Below are positions 11,540-22,185 of a DNA stretch of 64,000 nucleotides, piece after piece (the first letter of the stretch is position 1; each line of letters starts with the position of its first letter). The translations under genes were made by a program, and so were the position numbers. The DNA is from Tenrec ecaudatus (lineage: Eukaryota > Chordata > Mammalia > Afrosoricida > Tenrecidae). Location of the stretch: the NCBI RefSeq assembly GCF_050624435.1, contig NC_134530.1:142702721-142766720 (forward strand), in the 5' to 3' direction. The notes beneath the pieces are model-generated. The model was given only the letters and a program-made list of their open reading frames with translations, was not told the origin of the DNA and did not search any database.

Positions 11540-11830
11540 AGATGTTCTTCCATGCTTCGCCTTGCTTACTGTTTTCTAGTCTTCTTAACAACACTAAGTT
11601 CATTCTTGTCTCGGGCCTTTGCTCATGAGTGAAGCATGCTTCCAGCCCTACTGCTCGCGGCTTCCCCCTCACTTCAGGCCCGCCTCCTTGAGAAGCCTCT
11701 CTGAGCCACACCATCGGAATGTAGCCATCGGAATGTAATGCTTAGCCATCGGAATGTAAACCCACAAGAGCAGGAGTGCTGTCTGCCTTATACTTCACGG
11801 TTTCTCCAATGCGCAGACAGTGTGTGGCAA
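11540..11830 (+). mobile_element. L2-like LINE fragment
   Basis: 'acccacaagagcaggagtgc' followed by 'tgtctgcctta' and upstream 'gcctttgctcatgag' resemble the L2 3' region. The block 'agccatcggaatgtaa' is repeated locally (11725-11760). Confidence 0.45.
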
Positions 11831-12263
11831 GGCTAGAAACGTACGGCAGTGAAACCTGCAGGAACTGGTGTAAGAGGAGGAAAGCTCAAGATTTCTCAGT
11901 CTGTAGAGCACCCACAACCCAACCCACTGCCAAGACTCGATTCCATCTCAAAGTGGCCCGACATAGAGGCTCTGAGACTGGGAATCTTTCAGGGAGCAGT
12001 GGACACGTCTCCTCTCGAGCGGCGGCTGGTGTGCAGCAGCACAATGCCGGACCCACTGCACAGAGAGCGAGAGAAAGGCGTCGGCTCCACACTGTCGAAG
12101 GCACCAAAATTGGAAGGCCCAGGGAAAGAAAGCCGTCCCGTGGTGTTCCAGCTCTCAGAGGTCTCGCTGTGGACCTTAGTTGAATTCTGAGCAAGTGCTT
12201 ATAAAGCCTCCCAAGTTTGACTCAGTTACAGTTATGAACCTAATTTGGGAAATCCTGATGTAT
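11831..12263. other. Unassigned DNA with possible degraded SINE
   Basis: 'aacccactgccaagactcga' and 'gcggcggctggtgtgcagca' may be an old antisense AfroSINE, but the order is too degraded to call. Three overlapping frames of 100-135 codons are open here (11776-12194), and none shows a known domain. Confidence 0.35.
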
Positions 12264-12268
12264 ATAGG

Positions 12269-12785
12269 TGTGTTAATCTGGGTACTTTAAAGAAACAAAT
12301 CCACAGAAACTCATGTATAAGAGAGAGTTTTATTTAAAAGTTAAATGTGCATCAAGAAAACATCCCAACCCAGGGCTGCCCAACCCCACAAAGCCAACAT
12401 TAACCCATATGTCCAACACCAAACTACAAAGTCCTCCTCCATCTCATAAAACACACAAAATGATGCTGACTGCAGGAGGAAAGCTGAATCAGTGAATGTG
12501 TAATCATCTGAGCGCTGGCAGGGGTCTCCACATGGCTGCTCCAGCACCCAGGGCTGCATCGGGATAGGTACATGTGCCTTCTCCTTGGGGATGTCCTGCA
12601 GGAAGTGAGTCTTGCAAGCTGAAGCAGAGAACTGTCTAAGGCAGCTGCACCCCAGCCCGACTGTCAAAAAGCAAGAGATCCGAGAACTAGAAAGGTGAGG
12701 CTCACTGAGCCATTTATCCCTCTGCCCTTCAATTAACCCCACATGTGTTTATCGGCCAGGTTGGCACAATAAACTAACTACTTCA
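12269..12785 (-). mobile_element. Solo LTR, type B, 5-bp TSD
   Basis: The plus strand starts 'tgtgttaatctggg' and ends 'aaactaactacttca', the reverse of a TG...CA LTR. It is flanked by identical 'atagg' at 12264-12268 and 12786-12790, which fixes both ends. In sense orientation its first ~110 bp match type C (14279) and its second half matches type A, making it a mosaic. No internal retroviral sequence is present. Length 517 bp. Confidence 0.92.
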
Positions 12786-13044
12786 ATAGGGCTCTCCCAT
12801 TTATAGACTGCTAGTGGTGTGGCTATGCCTAGGGCTGTTAACTGAAAGATAGACACTCCTCAGGAGAAAGACAGGTCCTCTCAGAACAAGGCAGTATAAG
12901 CCACACTCAGAGTCTAGCCCCAGTGAGCCGCTCTTACCCTTTCAGAAAAGTCTTCCCAGGAAGAGCTATAGTTTCGGAAACTCACAGGGACAGTCCTGCC
13001 CTGTCTTCTAGGGTCCCTAAGAGTTGGCAGACCACTAGATGGTA

Positions 13045-13215
13045 GTGATTTTGGTTCTGGTGAGTAATTTCCCTGTGCCTCAGAGGTCTCATATCTACAA
13101 CAAGGAGAATAATGCCATCTACTTCACTGAATGGTGAGGTTTAACTAAGTAAATACATGAATGTGCCTAAACAATGCTTAATAAATGCTCAAAATATTTC
13201 CTACTAATATTGTTA
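13045..13215 (+). mobile_element. MIR SINE
   Basis: 'ttccctgtgcctcagaggtc', 'aacaaggagaataatgccat' and the end 'caatgcttaataaatgctca' follow the MIR core and LINE-like tail in order. It is strongly diverged, as expected of this ancient mammalian family. Confidence 0.7.
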
Positions 13216-14278
13216 TTCCTACAGATCCAGATCTTCAGATTTTGAATTGAGAAAATAAAGGAAAGAGCCATTTTTATAGTCATAACTGATAAATATGCAC
13301 TAAGATTTACAAACCAGACCTTTCCTATGTGAAGAAGCAGCAGAGATATTTCAAATTAAACTCTTAGAACCCTCTGCCAATTAAAGATCAAGCAGTAGTG
13401 CAAACATATTCAGAAAATATAATGTAGCCACTCAGATTGGATTAACAGCAACACTAGTTGATCTTCTCTTTAGGATCACCTCTACAATGTAAGTCAAAGC
13501 AGATCTGTATCCTTCGATGCCAAACGCTACACTAATCAAGAGAGAAAGATGAGACATCTTCCCACAGCCCAGGTCCATTTTATGTTCTCTGACCATTTAC
13601 AAGGGGGTATCAAAAAAAACAAAACAGATTTTTTCCCCAAAGCTATGTGTTTGTTTGTTTTTTTACAAAACCACTTTATCACCTTCAAAGTACTCTCCAT
13701 TACAATTAATACATTTGTCAAATCTGCAATTCCATTCTTAGAAACATTTTTCAAACTCATCTGTTTGGATGGCTGACAGCACCTCCCTCATTTTTTTCTT
13801 CACCTCTTCTATGTCATCAAATCACTGCCCTTTCATGTCCCTCTGTAGTCTCAGAAACAAAAAGAAATCACCTGGAGCAAGGTCAGGTGAGAAAGGTGCA
13901 AGGGACGGGAGAGTCATCTGTCTTTTGCCAAAATCTGGTACACTGGGATAGCAGGTGCATTGTCGTGGTGGCAAAACCAGTCCCCCATCTGCCACAAATC
14001 AGGCCTTTTTTGTCACACACTATTACACAATCTTTTCAGAACCTCTAAATAGAAAGCTTGTTTAGCAGTCTGACCAGGTGGAACAAACTCCAAATGCACT
14101 ATCACCCTCATATCAAAAAACAAATGAGCATTGTCTTGATCTTTGATTTCACTTGATGAGCTTTTGGGAGTGAGGTGATGATGGCATCTTCCACTGGCTT
14201 GATTGATGTGGGAAACAGAGAATGGGAAGAGAGTATATATGGATGAATCCTTTATTCTCATTTATTAAGAAGCCTGGG

Positions 14279-14776
14279 TGCTATAGTTTATTGTGCCAGC
14301 CTGGCCGATAAACACAAGTAGGATTAACTGAAGGGCAGAGGGATAAATGGCTCGGTGAGCCTCACCTTGGTTGTTCTGTGCCTCAGTTTAAAGGGGTACA
14401 CTACCTGTGGGATGCCTAGCTTGTGGACTGTGTCGCTGTAAGTTGAGGTCCCTTTAAGCCCACACGATTGGAATGTTCATCTCTGGAGCTGGGGACTGAC
14501 AGTTGATGACAGTTGGGGACCTGCCTTGCTGTTTGCTGCCTGGGGATATATAGCCCAGCTCTCTCTACAGAAGGGGACTGGCACCTGACAGCTCTCAAAA
14601 CTTGAAGGACTGCTAGTGTCTCACTGCTTTATAATTTAACTGTTAATTTATTGTATTATCTATCTGTATATTATTTAACGGTTTATTTCTTAAATTATAT
14701 ATCTATATTTATAAATATATTTATATATAATTACTAGCAATCTGGTTTGTCTCTCTAGAGAACCCTGTCCAATACA
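14279..14776 (+). mobile_element. Solo LTR, type C, 5-bp TSD
   Basis: It begins TGCTATAGTT and ends GTCCAATACA, flanked on both sides by identical 'ctggg' (14274-14278 and 14777-14781). 'gggatatatagcccag' near 14545 resembles a core promoter TATA region. The first ~110 bp are nearly the same as type B LTR sense sequence, but the rest is different and ends in an AT-rich stretch with several 'tttataaatatattt' units. It is the youngest layer of the nest at 13600-15996. Confidence 0.9.
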
Positions 14777-14781
14777 CTGGG

Positions 14782-15545
14782 AGACTGGGTTTCTGGGGTG
14801 ATGGGCACATACTCATAATTAATATTGTTCCCCACTATATCCTCCCAATAGTGCTACCTTAATCTACTAGTCAATCGCAAATGTAGTGTGGGTAGATCGC
14901 ATGCATTAACAAATTAGATGTAAGCCTTGCATCAATACTGCCACTTAATTGATATACAGCGCAGCCAATCAGATGCAATCTTAGGTGTCAAACGCATGCG
15001 CATACAACTGCGCTGAGTGCAGCAAAACTGACAAGCTAAGTTATTGCCAAGTTTTAGACCTTGTTTTTTTTCTCTCAAACGTAAGAAAGGGTATTAAAAT
15101 GAGTGGGGGAGCTGGACCAAGTAAGAAGACAAAAACGTATCACTTTCATACGGACAGGGAGATTTTGACCCTACAAGCCTACATTCAGCTAAAGTCCAGA
15201 GTGTGTGAACAGTTCTGGAACTTACTCGCAGAGGGAAAGTATCCAAACATGAGAAAATGTGCTCCCTCCTTGACTGCATTATTCGGCTCTACTTCTGTAT
15301 GTGAGTCAGCCTTTTCTCACATAAAGATTATTAAATCCAAGTACCGTTCCACCATGACAGATGATCATTTGGAAGTGTGCTTGTGGCTGGCTGTCAGCAG
15401 CTACTGTCCGGACTATGCGTCCCTGGCTCAGTCCATTCAGTGCAAGTCATCAGAATAAACTCAAGTAATGACAACAATGTGCATAGTTAATTGTGTTGTG
15501 TTGTGCAATATGGACTCTGCTTTCAGGGTCATAAGATTATGTCTC
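14782..15545 (+). mobile_element. hAT-derived segment inserted in the mariner
   Basis: Mariner sequence stops near 14262 and resumes near 15545. After removing the LTR, this middle block carries a hAT transposase-like ORF with about 300 bp of upstream and 90 bp of downstream sequence. I could not find hAT-type CAGNG ends or a convincing 8-bp TSD, so the limits are approximate. The sequence 'tctcat' occurs at both mariner junctions. Confidence 0.55.
15099..15458 (+). CDS. Internally deleted hAT transposase, 119 codons, frame intact
   Basis: The frame opens with ATG at 15099 and ends at TAA 15456-15458; it is also open for 38 codons upstream from 14985. Residues 1-21, 'MSGGAGPSKKTKTYHFHTD' and the next two, look like the N-terminus of a hAT transposase related to the GTF2IRD2/ZBED-like group. 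The chain then jumps to '..QLKSR' and 'EQFWNLL', and ends with the hAT C-terminal dimerisation domain: 'LTALFGSTSVCESAFSHIK', 'KSKYRSTMTDDHLE' and 'SSYCPDYASL'. The BED-finger and catalytic DDE core (normally several hundred residues) are absent, so it cannot transpose. No stop or frameshift interrupts the fusion. A transposition-inhibiting role is possible by analogy with other truncated transposases, but nothing here shows it is expressed. Confidence 0.7.
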   Translation: MSGGAGPSKKTKTYHFHTDREILTLQAYIQLKSRVCEQFWNLLAEGKYPNMRKCAPSLTALFGSTSVCESAFSHIKIIKSKYRSTMTDDHLEVCLWLAVSSYCPDYASLAQSIQCKSSE

Positions 15546-16146
15546 ATCACCTTGGGGGATAAAAAGTCTGGGTCACTTCGGAGCTGTTCTTTCAAAGCAC
15601 AGCATGTTTCCATTCAATGTTCTCTTTCCGAGTCAGTCAGAAGCCAAGGCACAAATTTTGCATTTACTACACTAGAGTTTTCCCACAGCACCGTCCTTGT
15701 AAGCTGTGTCCAACATCACAACAGTTTCTGTGGCGTTTTCCTGAGCAGGAAACAAAATTTCACAGCCACATGATGTTCTCTTAAATCAGCCATCAAAAAA
15801 AAAAAAAAAAGGAGGTTTGAGTGAAACTGCTTTTATGAAAAAAGTCACTGTGACCAGAGAGAACCTTCCCAGGTTATGCCACTGGGTGCACTAACTCAGA
15901 GCAAGTTATTCAATGCTGGACTAGTGGAGAAAATACGCACTACGAACGCTCGGCACAACGGAGCTTTTTTTCCAGGATTTTGTTGGTGCCCCCTTGTATC
16001 ATTCAGTAACAGGAAGCTTACTTTAGCAAGACTTACATCATGCTTATTTTAGCAAGACTTACTTATTAGTGCAAGGACTAGATTTTTGACCTAGAAAAAG
16101 CATAGCACAGTGAAGGTGCTTGATTAACTAAGATGTGTGTTGAACA

Positions 16147-16929
16147 TGCTATGGATTGAATTGTTTCACACCAAAAGATATATTGAATGTGACCTTGTTT
16201 GGAGAAATAGGGTTCCTTAGAAGATGTCACCAGTTAGGTCATATTTCAGTCAGGTGAGCTCTAATCTTAGTCCCTTTTGAGTGTCATCTTTTTACGAAAG
16301 AGGACAAATACAGAGAGTGACAAATAGGAAAGATGTTGGTATCAGGTATCACTGAGTGGATTCTGACTTATTGCAACTCCATGTGTAACAGGATGAAATA
16401 CCACCTGGTCCTACGCCATCCTCGTACTTACTCATCTGCTTGACCCACCGTTGCAGCCTCTGTGTCACTCCATCTTGCCAAAGGTCTTCGTCCCTGTTTC
16501 TGCCCTCCCACTGGACCAAGTATAATGTCCTTTTCCAGGGACTGGTCTCTCCTAATAACACGTCTGAATATGTAAGACCAAGTGTCATCATTCTCGCTTC
16601 TAAGGAGCATTTTGGGTGTACTTCTTCCAAGACAGATCTGTTTGTTCTTTTGGCAGTCAGTCCATGCTGCTTTCAGTATTCGTAGTCAGCACAGTAATTC
16701 ACACGCATCCATCTCCTAAGTAAGGAATGCCAAGAGGTGCTTGTGGTCACAGAAGCTGAAGACAAAGAAGGTGTTTCTCTTAGCGTCAGCAGAGGGCGCC
16801 TCACCCTCCTGATGCCCTGTATTTGGCTTTTAGCCTCTGGAACTATGAGACAATAAATATATCACTGCTCTTAATCAAAGGTCTTTAATTTGTTGTATTT
16901 TATTACGGCAGCCCTCAGAGACTACGACA
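16147..16929 (+). mobile_element. MaLR-type LTR, interrupted
   Basis: 'tgctatggattgaattgttt', 'aatgtgaccttgtttggag' and, after an interruption, 'tagcctctggaactatgaga' and 'ggcagccctcagagactac' are the standard landmarks of an ancient mammalian MaLR LTR. An RTE fragment occupies about 16338-16716. Confidence 0.7.
16338..16716 (-). mobile_element. BovB/RTE-like LINE 3' fragment
   Basis: On the minus strand a frame gives 'WKRTLYLVQWEGRNRDEDL' and 'DGVTQRLQRWVKQ', resembling the C-terminal tail of RTE-clade ORF2. The plus strand shows 'agcattttgggtgtacttct', a block shared with the RTE pieces at 25180 and 63100. It is inserted in the MaLR LTR. Confidence 0.65.
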
Positions 16930-18284
16930 ATCACAAAATCACATTGATACTAAAAATAAAGCCGAAAACCTATATGAAAACTGAATAAGTTGTAGTTTGT
17001 GCACTGACTTCTGTTTCTTTCCTGGCATGTCACTGGAGGGAGCTTTTGTTTTTTAATCAGCAATATTATTCTGGTTTGGGTTTGGGTTTTAACTTGATGT
17101 TAAAATTATGAGGGTGAGAGTCTGGTATAATCTCTTTGGTCTAACTGACCTGCAAAGCATGTAGCAGTCTTCCTGTTCCCACATAGCAACCTCCAGTCTT
17201 TTCTTAGCTAGTGTTTTGAGGCATGCCAAAGAAACGAAATGATACCGGTGTCTTGACATACCTTAAATCAGGACCCTCCTCCCCTTCAAACAACAAAAAA
17301 AGCTTTTTATAGCCCTTAATATTGAGAAGATAATTAAAATAATAAAGTGAAATGTGGCATTATTAAAGCCTCATACTAAATAGGCCTACCATGTATTCCC
17401 GCTGTCATTCTTTATGGAACAAAGATGAAAAAACAGGGATAAGGAGAAAGGAACTGCTTAAGACATTTGGTGCTCTATAAATAGACACACTTTTTATAAC
17501 AGACCTTCCCTGTGCACCCATTCAGATGACATTGTTTCCCAAATGTATTTGGCCTACGCCCCTTTTCAGGAAAATCGTTACTGAGTGCCCCCCTGACAAT
17601 GATAATTTGTTGCCCTATATAGCCCATAATCCAGAATAAAGTGTAGGTATCTTCTTTTGCAGCCCCTTTGAATTGTTCCAGCACACCCAAAGAGGTGATA
17701 CCATCCACTCTGGAAAACAGGGATTTAGAAAGCATTCCAGTAAATTGACTTTTAAATTCTCCTAATAGTAACGGGTTCTACAGAAACCCAAATGTTCCTT
17801 CTTAAAAAGATGATATAAATAAGGAGTTTACTTCCCAACTGGGAAATTATGTTTGATTACATTAGTCATGATAATGACAGTAATTGTCTATAGGCTATTT
17901 ATTTTAAATATGCTAACCACATTAGATTTAATCTAGACAGTCATTCAACTTAAATATTCAGAGAACTCATAAGCTAAAAGCTTGAATCAAGGCCATCCAT
18001 GAGTGGGCACTTTTTTGTTAAAGATAAAGATCTCTCATGCTATTTTTAGAATCCCCTTGGCTAAAGATTTTGAATGCAGTAAGAAATCTATATACCTCAG
18101 ACACTTGGCTAACCAAGAAGGTCAGCTAAAGGTTACAAGAGGCATTTCTCAAACTCATCAGTCTGAGGGCATACATATGCCTGATTAATAAAGGAGACAA
18201 TGGAGAAGAATAGATAGACGTTTCCAGAATAAAGACAAGCAACTATGTTTCGTCCTTACAAGAAGTGTATCCTATCTATCAATC
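16930..18284. other. Unique-looking AT-rich DNA
   Basis: No exon-like or repeat signature is recognised. A minus frame at 17475-17735 (86 codons) has no known domain. Confidence 0.4.
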
Positions 18285-18720
18285 TTTTTGTTTGCTTGTT
18301 TAATTATAACAGTTTTATTGACATATAATTCACATGTCATGCAACTTGATAGTTTAAACATATTTAAGAGTTGTGCAGTCACCATCACATTCAATTTTAG
18401 AATAGTTTCTTCTTTTTGCACTCATTATTATTAGCTCCCCACTTTCCACTAATCTCCCCTGCCTTACCCCAAAGGAACTATGAATCCAATTACTCCATAG
18501 ACTTACCTATCCTGGATTATTAGTATTAATTGGATCTAATACATATAGCATATCATTCCATCTTTCAGTCACGTCAAGCAGGATTGTGCAATTGCCTCCA
18601 CAATCCGTGTCCAGATATTCTTTTTCTACATGGACTCCTTGACATTGTCCCCCTTTTACCCCACAATCTGTGTCTCCTATATTCTCCCTACATTCACTTG
18701 GGGCACCACTTTCGTCTCTA
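18285..18720 (-). mobile_element. Old L1 3' UTR fragment
   Basis: 'acagttttattgacatataa' and 'ttcacatgtcatgcaact' followed by 'gttgtgcagtcaccatcac' are the complement of an ancient L1M-type 3' end. The boundary on the right is uncertain. Confidence 0.6.
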
Positions 18721-19460
18721 TCGTGGGGGTGTATATTCTTGAAATCGTATTTTACGTCTTCTTCATCCTATTCTCCTGTGGTTGCTGGGTCCCACTGCTA
18801 CTGTCCCTTGGACAAGGACTTGTCATCAGGCCCTTCCTCTCTCCTCCCCCAGCTGGCATCCTGATGCAGGCCTATGTTGCCGGTTGGCCTACAAGGCTGC
18901 AATAACTAGCCTTCTAACTAGTCCCTGAGTTTAGCCCCTTCCTTGCTTAAGGTATCTTAAATACTCTTGCTCGATTAATTTTCCTAATGAACTGATTAGG
19001 GACATCGATTTGGGCTGGTCTCTTTCTGAAATGGCTCACGAGCTAGTATTTAAAGTAATCTGGCCACAAGCCAACTTGGTTTTCCTCTGCTTCTCTTCAC
19101 AGCCATTTTTTCCTGTTTCAACTCAGACCCTTGTCCCTAAAGTCTTGCTTTCCTGCCTCTCTGCCTTTGGTCACGTAGGAAGTGGTCTTTCCTTCCTTCT
19201 CTGCATTTATAGATTCTATACTTCGGCTCTACGGCAGTGGGTAGACTTCCCTCAAGGCTCAAGGTTTAGCTCAATGTCATGTCTTCCACAGATCTTTTAA
19301 TGTCTGGTCTAGCTGTCTCACTTCGGCCTCCAAAGCATCCTGGCAGTGATGTAAGTGCCTTGTTCTCAACTTGTCTTATTTTTCCTATCAATTCCTTTAA
19401 AAGAAGATCCAATTTGTTTGCTTTTGTAGCCTACCATTTAAGAGCACGGTAGTAGTTGCA
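18721..19460. other. Unassigned intergenic DNA
   Basis: CT-rich, with several short overlapping frames in all registers and no recognised element. Confidence 0.35.
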
Positions 19461-19464
19461 TTCA

Positions 19465-19635
19465 AGAAGCCCTGCTGGAACAGTGGGTTAAGAGTTGGGC
19501 TAACGTGCCTGCCACTCCTCAGGCGCAGGATGAAGCCATCTCCTCCCGTAAAGAGTCGCATCTTGTAGACCCTACAGAGCAGTTCTACTGTGTCCTTAGA
19601 GCCACGATGAGACAGCATCAACTCACTGTCAGTGA
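19465..19635 (+). mobile_element. AfroSINE
   Basis: 'aagccctgctggaacagtgg', 'cctcccgtaaagagtcgca' and 'gccacgatgagacagcatca' 'actcactgtcag' are in SINE order. The tRNA-like box is partly deleted. Confidence 0.7.
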
Positions 19636-19705
19636 CATTTCCAAAATTACCAGCTAAATAAGTAGTAGGTGAAAAAGCAAATATTTATTTATGCAGAAAT
19701 GACTA

Positions 19706-19820
19706 GGCATGCTGGTGGCGTAGTGGTTACACATTAGGTTGCTAACCACCAGATCAGCTGTTTGAAATCACCAGCCACTCCGGGGAAGAGAGATGAGACT
19801 TTCTACTCCCATAAAGGGTT
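19706..19820 (+). mobile_element. AfroSINE, 5' half only
   Basis: 'catgctggtggcgtagtggt' through 'tttctactcccataaagggt' is present. The tail is replaced directly by the retrotransposon 3' end that starts at about 19821. Confidence 0.75.
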
Positions 19821-20135
19821 TTATCTACATATAACCTCCTCTCTGGGGGATGGGCAACAGGAAAGTGGGTGAAGGGAGATGCCGGGCAGTGTAAAATAAG
19901 ATAAAATAATAATTTATAAATTGTTAAGGGTTCATGAGGGAGGGGGGAACACCAAGGGAGGGGGAGGGAAAAAAGAAAAATGAGCTGATTCCAGGAACCC
20001 AAGTGGAAGGCGAATTTTGAGAATGATGAGGGCAACGAATGTATAAGGATGCTTTACTCAATTGATGCATGTATGGATTATGATAAGAGTTGTATGAGCC
20101 CCAATAAAATGATTTTTTAAAATTTCAAAATTGAA
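19821..20135 (+). mobile_element. Non-LTR retrotransposon 3' end, copy 6
   Basis: Contains 'tctacatataacctcctctc', 'aaattgttaagggttcatga' and ends 'gccccaataaaatgattttt' with an A-rich tail. Strong 5' truncation leaves only about 300 bp. Confidence 0.8.
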
Positions 20136-20239
20136 AAAAAAAGAAATGACAACATATCTGGTTTTTGTTTGTTGGTTATAATTTATTTTGTTGTTAGTTT
20201 TGTGTGATGAAGACAGTATTGCACTTAGAAAAACTGGAA

Positions 20240-20680
20240 CTTGTGGCTAGACCAGAGCATGTACATGGGTACAGATAAGAGTTGGAAACACAGGGAACCC
20301 AGGACAGATAAACCCCTTAGGACTGATACTGAGAGTAGCCATACCATGAGGGTAAGGAGAAGGTGGGTGGAGAAAAGGGGAACCAATCACAATGATCTAC
20401 ATATAACGCCCTCCCAGGGAGATGGACAAGAGAAAAGTGAGTGAAGGAAGAAATTGATCAGTGTTAAGACATGAAAAAATAATAATAATGTATAAATTAT
20501 TAAGGGTTCATGAGGGAGGGGGGGAATGAGAAGCTGATACCAAGGGCTCAAATAGATAGAAAATATTTTGAAAATGATGGCAGCATGTACAAATGTGCTT
20601 GACATAACGGATGGATGGATGGATGGATTGTGATAAGAGTTGTATGAGCCCCCAATAAAATGGTTTAAAAAAGAAAAATA
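20240..20680 (+). mobile_element. Non-LTR retrotransposon 3' end, copy 7
   Basis: Starts near 'ctagaccagagcatgtacat' and ends 'gcccccaataaaatggttta'. A (GGAT)n run at 20608-20629 sits where other copies have 'gatgtatggatt'. Confidence 0.8.
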
Positions 20681-20759
20681 CTGAATTTGACACCAGTAAA
20701 GTAAAAAATAATCTTTTTATTTAGAAATTTAGAAGGAATAATCTTATTTATGTTCAAAT

Positions 20760-20935
20760 AGTGTTATGGATTAAATCATGACACATACACCAAGACTATG
20801 TGTTGTAAATCCTCCTCTCTATGGCTATGGTTATAATTTCATTTGGTAATTGGTTGGCTTTGTTACGTTAATCATGCCAGATTAGGGTAGGGTCAATCTC
20901 CTTTGAGTTATCAAAGAGAAAACAACAGAGCAGAG
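20760..20935 (+). mobile_element. Ancient MaLR/ERVL-type LTR fragment
   Basis: 'ttatggattaaatcatgaca', 'atgtgttgtaaatcctcctc' and 'gccagattagggtagggt' are reminiscent of old mammalian LTRs. The family is not resolved. Confidence 0.4.
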
Positions 20936-20949
20936 GAAACTCAAAACAA

Positions 20950-21115
20950 TACTCGGACTCACTGCCACCCCACCAGCCTGGCTCATGGCAACCCTGCAGG
21001 ACAGGCAGACCAACTCTTTACAGGGCAGAAAATCCAAGGAGCTGCCCTTCTCCCGAGGGGCTCACTCAGCGAGCACTCAAGCAACTATGATCTAAGCATC
21101 AAGTGTTGTGGAGAA
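20950..21115 (-). mobile_element. AfroSINE-like, degraded
   Basis: 'ctcactgccaccccaccagc' and 'ctcatggcaaccctgcagga' match the antisense tail, but the rest is poorly preserved. Confidence 0.4.
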
Positions 21116-21185
21116 GGTGGGTCACCATGACGTCTTTGTTCCCAGGGAGTTAACATGGGGAAAAATTAAGTAATATGTGTGTAAG

Positions 21186-21372
21186 GAGCTCTGGTGATGA
21201 AAAGGTTACGTGATTAGCTGCTAAACAAGAGGTCACCAGTTTGAACCCAACAGCCACTCTTTGTGGAAAAGAATAAGTTGACTCCTCCCATAAAATATTT
21301 AGAGTCTCAGAAACCCGAAGGAGCAGTTCTGTGAGTCAGAATCAAATAGCTTGAGGCGGGAGGGGGGCAGGT
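21186..21372 (+). mobile_element. AfroSINE
   Basis: 'ggagctctggtgatgaaaag' and 'ttagctgctaaacaagaggt' form the head, and 'ctgtgagtcagaatcaaata' the tail. It is moderately diverged. Confidence 0.7.
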
Positions 21373-21589
21373 GTTGGTTAATATATGTGCTCAAAGAAAC
21401 ATACATATCATATCAAGGGTCATGTGCACATAGAAGACACAGCAATTGCCCAAAGTTGTATCCTCTCTAATTCTCACCAGCTCTGAAAGTATATGACTTT
21501 AATTCAACAAATATTCACTGACCACATATCCCCTGCTCACCTCGTTATCAGCTCTGGTTCTTAGTAAGACATGATTAGTCACAATCAAG

Positions 21590-21728
21590 ATCAAACTCAC
21601 TGCTGTTGAGTCAGTCAAGTCATTGGGGTGAGTCATAGGAGAAGGAGGCCTCAGGAGGCTGGTGGTTTCAAACTGATGACCTTGCATTTAGGAACCCAAC
21701 TCATAACCACACACCCCCAGGGCTCCTC
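21590..21728 (-). mobile_element. AfroSINE (short)
   Basis: 'aaactcactgctgttgagtc' at the tail and 'cacccccagggctcct' at the head bracket a 140-bp copy with an internal deletion. Confidence 0.7.
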
Positions 21729-21744
21729 ACTCACAGACCCAAAC

Positions 21745-21957
21745 CCAACCCCAAACTCACTGCCATCGAGTCGATACCCACTTGTAGTGTTGCTCTAGGG
21801 CAGGGTCGAACAGCCCTGGGAGCTTACGAGACTATAACTCTTTGCAGGAGTAGAACACCCCATCTTTCTCCCTTGGACCTGCTGGTGGTTTCAAACTGCT
21901 GCCCTTGTAGTTAGCTGCCCAACTTGTAATTACTCTGCCTATCAGAGCTAACAGATA
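21745..21957 (-). mobile_element. AfroSINE
   Basis: 'aaactcactgccatcgagtc', 'ggcagggtcgaacagccctg', 'catctttctcccttggacct' and 'ggtttcaaactgctgccctt' are in antisense SINE order. It lies next to the preceding copy in the same orientation. Confidence 0.85.
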
Positions 21958-22119
21958 GTAGCTGTCAAATACCATCAGCACTCTCATCTCATTCTGCAGA
22001 TTCATTCATCCAATATTAAGTGTTTCCCCTATGTACCAAGTACTTGCTAGAGACACGAGAAAAAAATTTAATTCAGTGATGTCTTAATGATAACTCTGAA
22101 AATCCATAATGAAGTCAAA

Positions 22120-22122
<3 letters not shown>

Positions 22123-22183
<61 letters not shown>
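22123..22183. repeat. (CT)n microsatellite, 61 bp
   Basis: An uninterrupted dinucleotide tract, not inside a recognised LTR, unlike the one at 5099. Confidence 0.95.

Positions 22184-22185
<2 letters not shown>

Larger units (their letters stand above)
13663..15793 (-). pseudogene. Mariner transposase pseudogene
   Basis: A DDE/D transposase would cut and paste the element at TA sites; this copy cannot. Reading on the minus strand, the N-terminal helix-turn-helix part starts at an ATG at 15793 with 'REHHVAVKFCFLLRKT', then '..KFVPWLL' and 'DPDFLS' just before the interruption near 15545. The frame resumes near 14260 around the first catalytic Asp region ('SSIYT'), then 'VHLEFVPPGQTAKQAFY' (about 14110-14050) and 'HHDNAPA' (13952-13972), the second-Asp motif. 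The C-terminus '..CNGEYFEGDK' ends at a stop at 13663-13665. In-frame stops, a deletion in the N-terminal half and about 1.3 kb of inserted DNA show it is dead. The motif set fits the irritans-like mariners. Confidence 0.88.
13600..15996 (-). mobile_element. Mariner transposon with TA target duplication, broken by later insertions
   Basis: The left end 'caagggggtatc' follows TA at 13598-13599, and the right end is the complement of 'caagggggcacc' followed by TA at 15997-15998. The inverted termini and TA flanks define a Tc1/mariner element. About 1.1 kb is true mariner, on the left 13600 to ~14262 and on the right ~15545 to 15996. The middle is foreign: a type C LTR with its own TSD and a hAT-derived segment. 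The transposase remnant is described separately. Confidence 0.88.
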
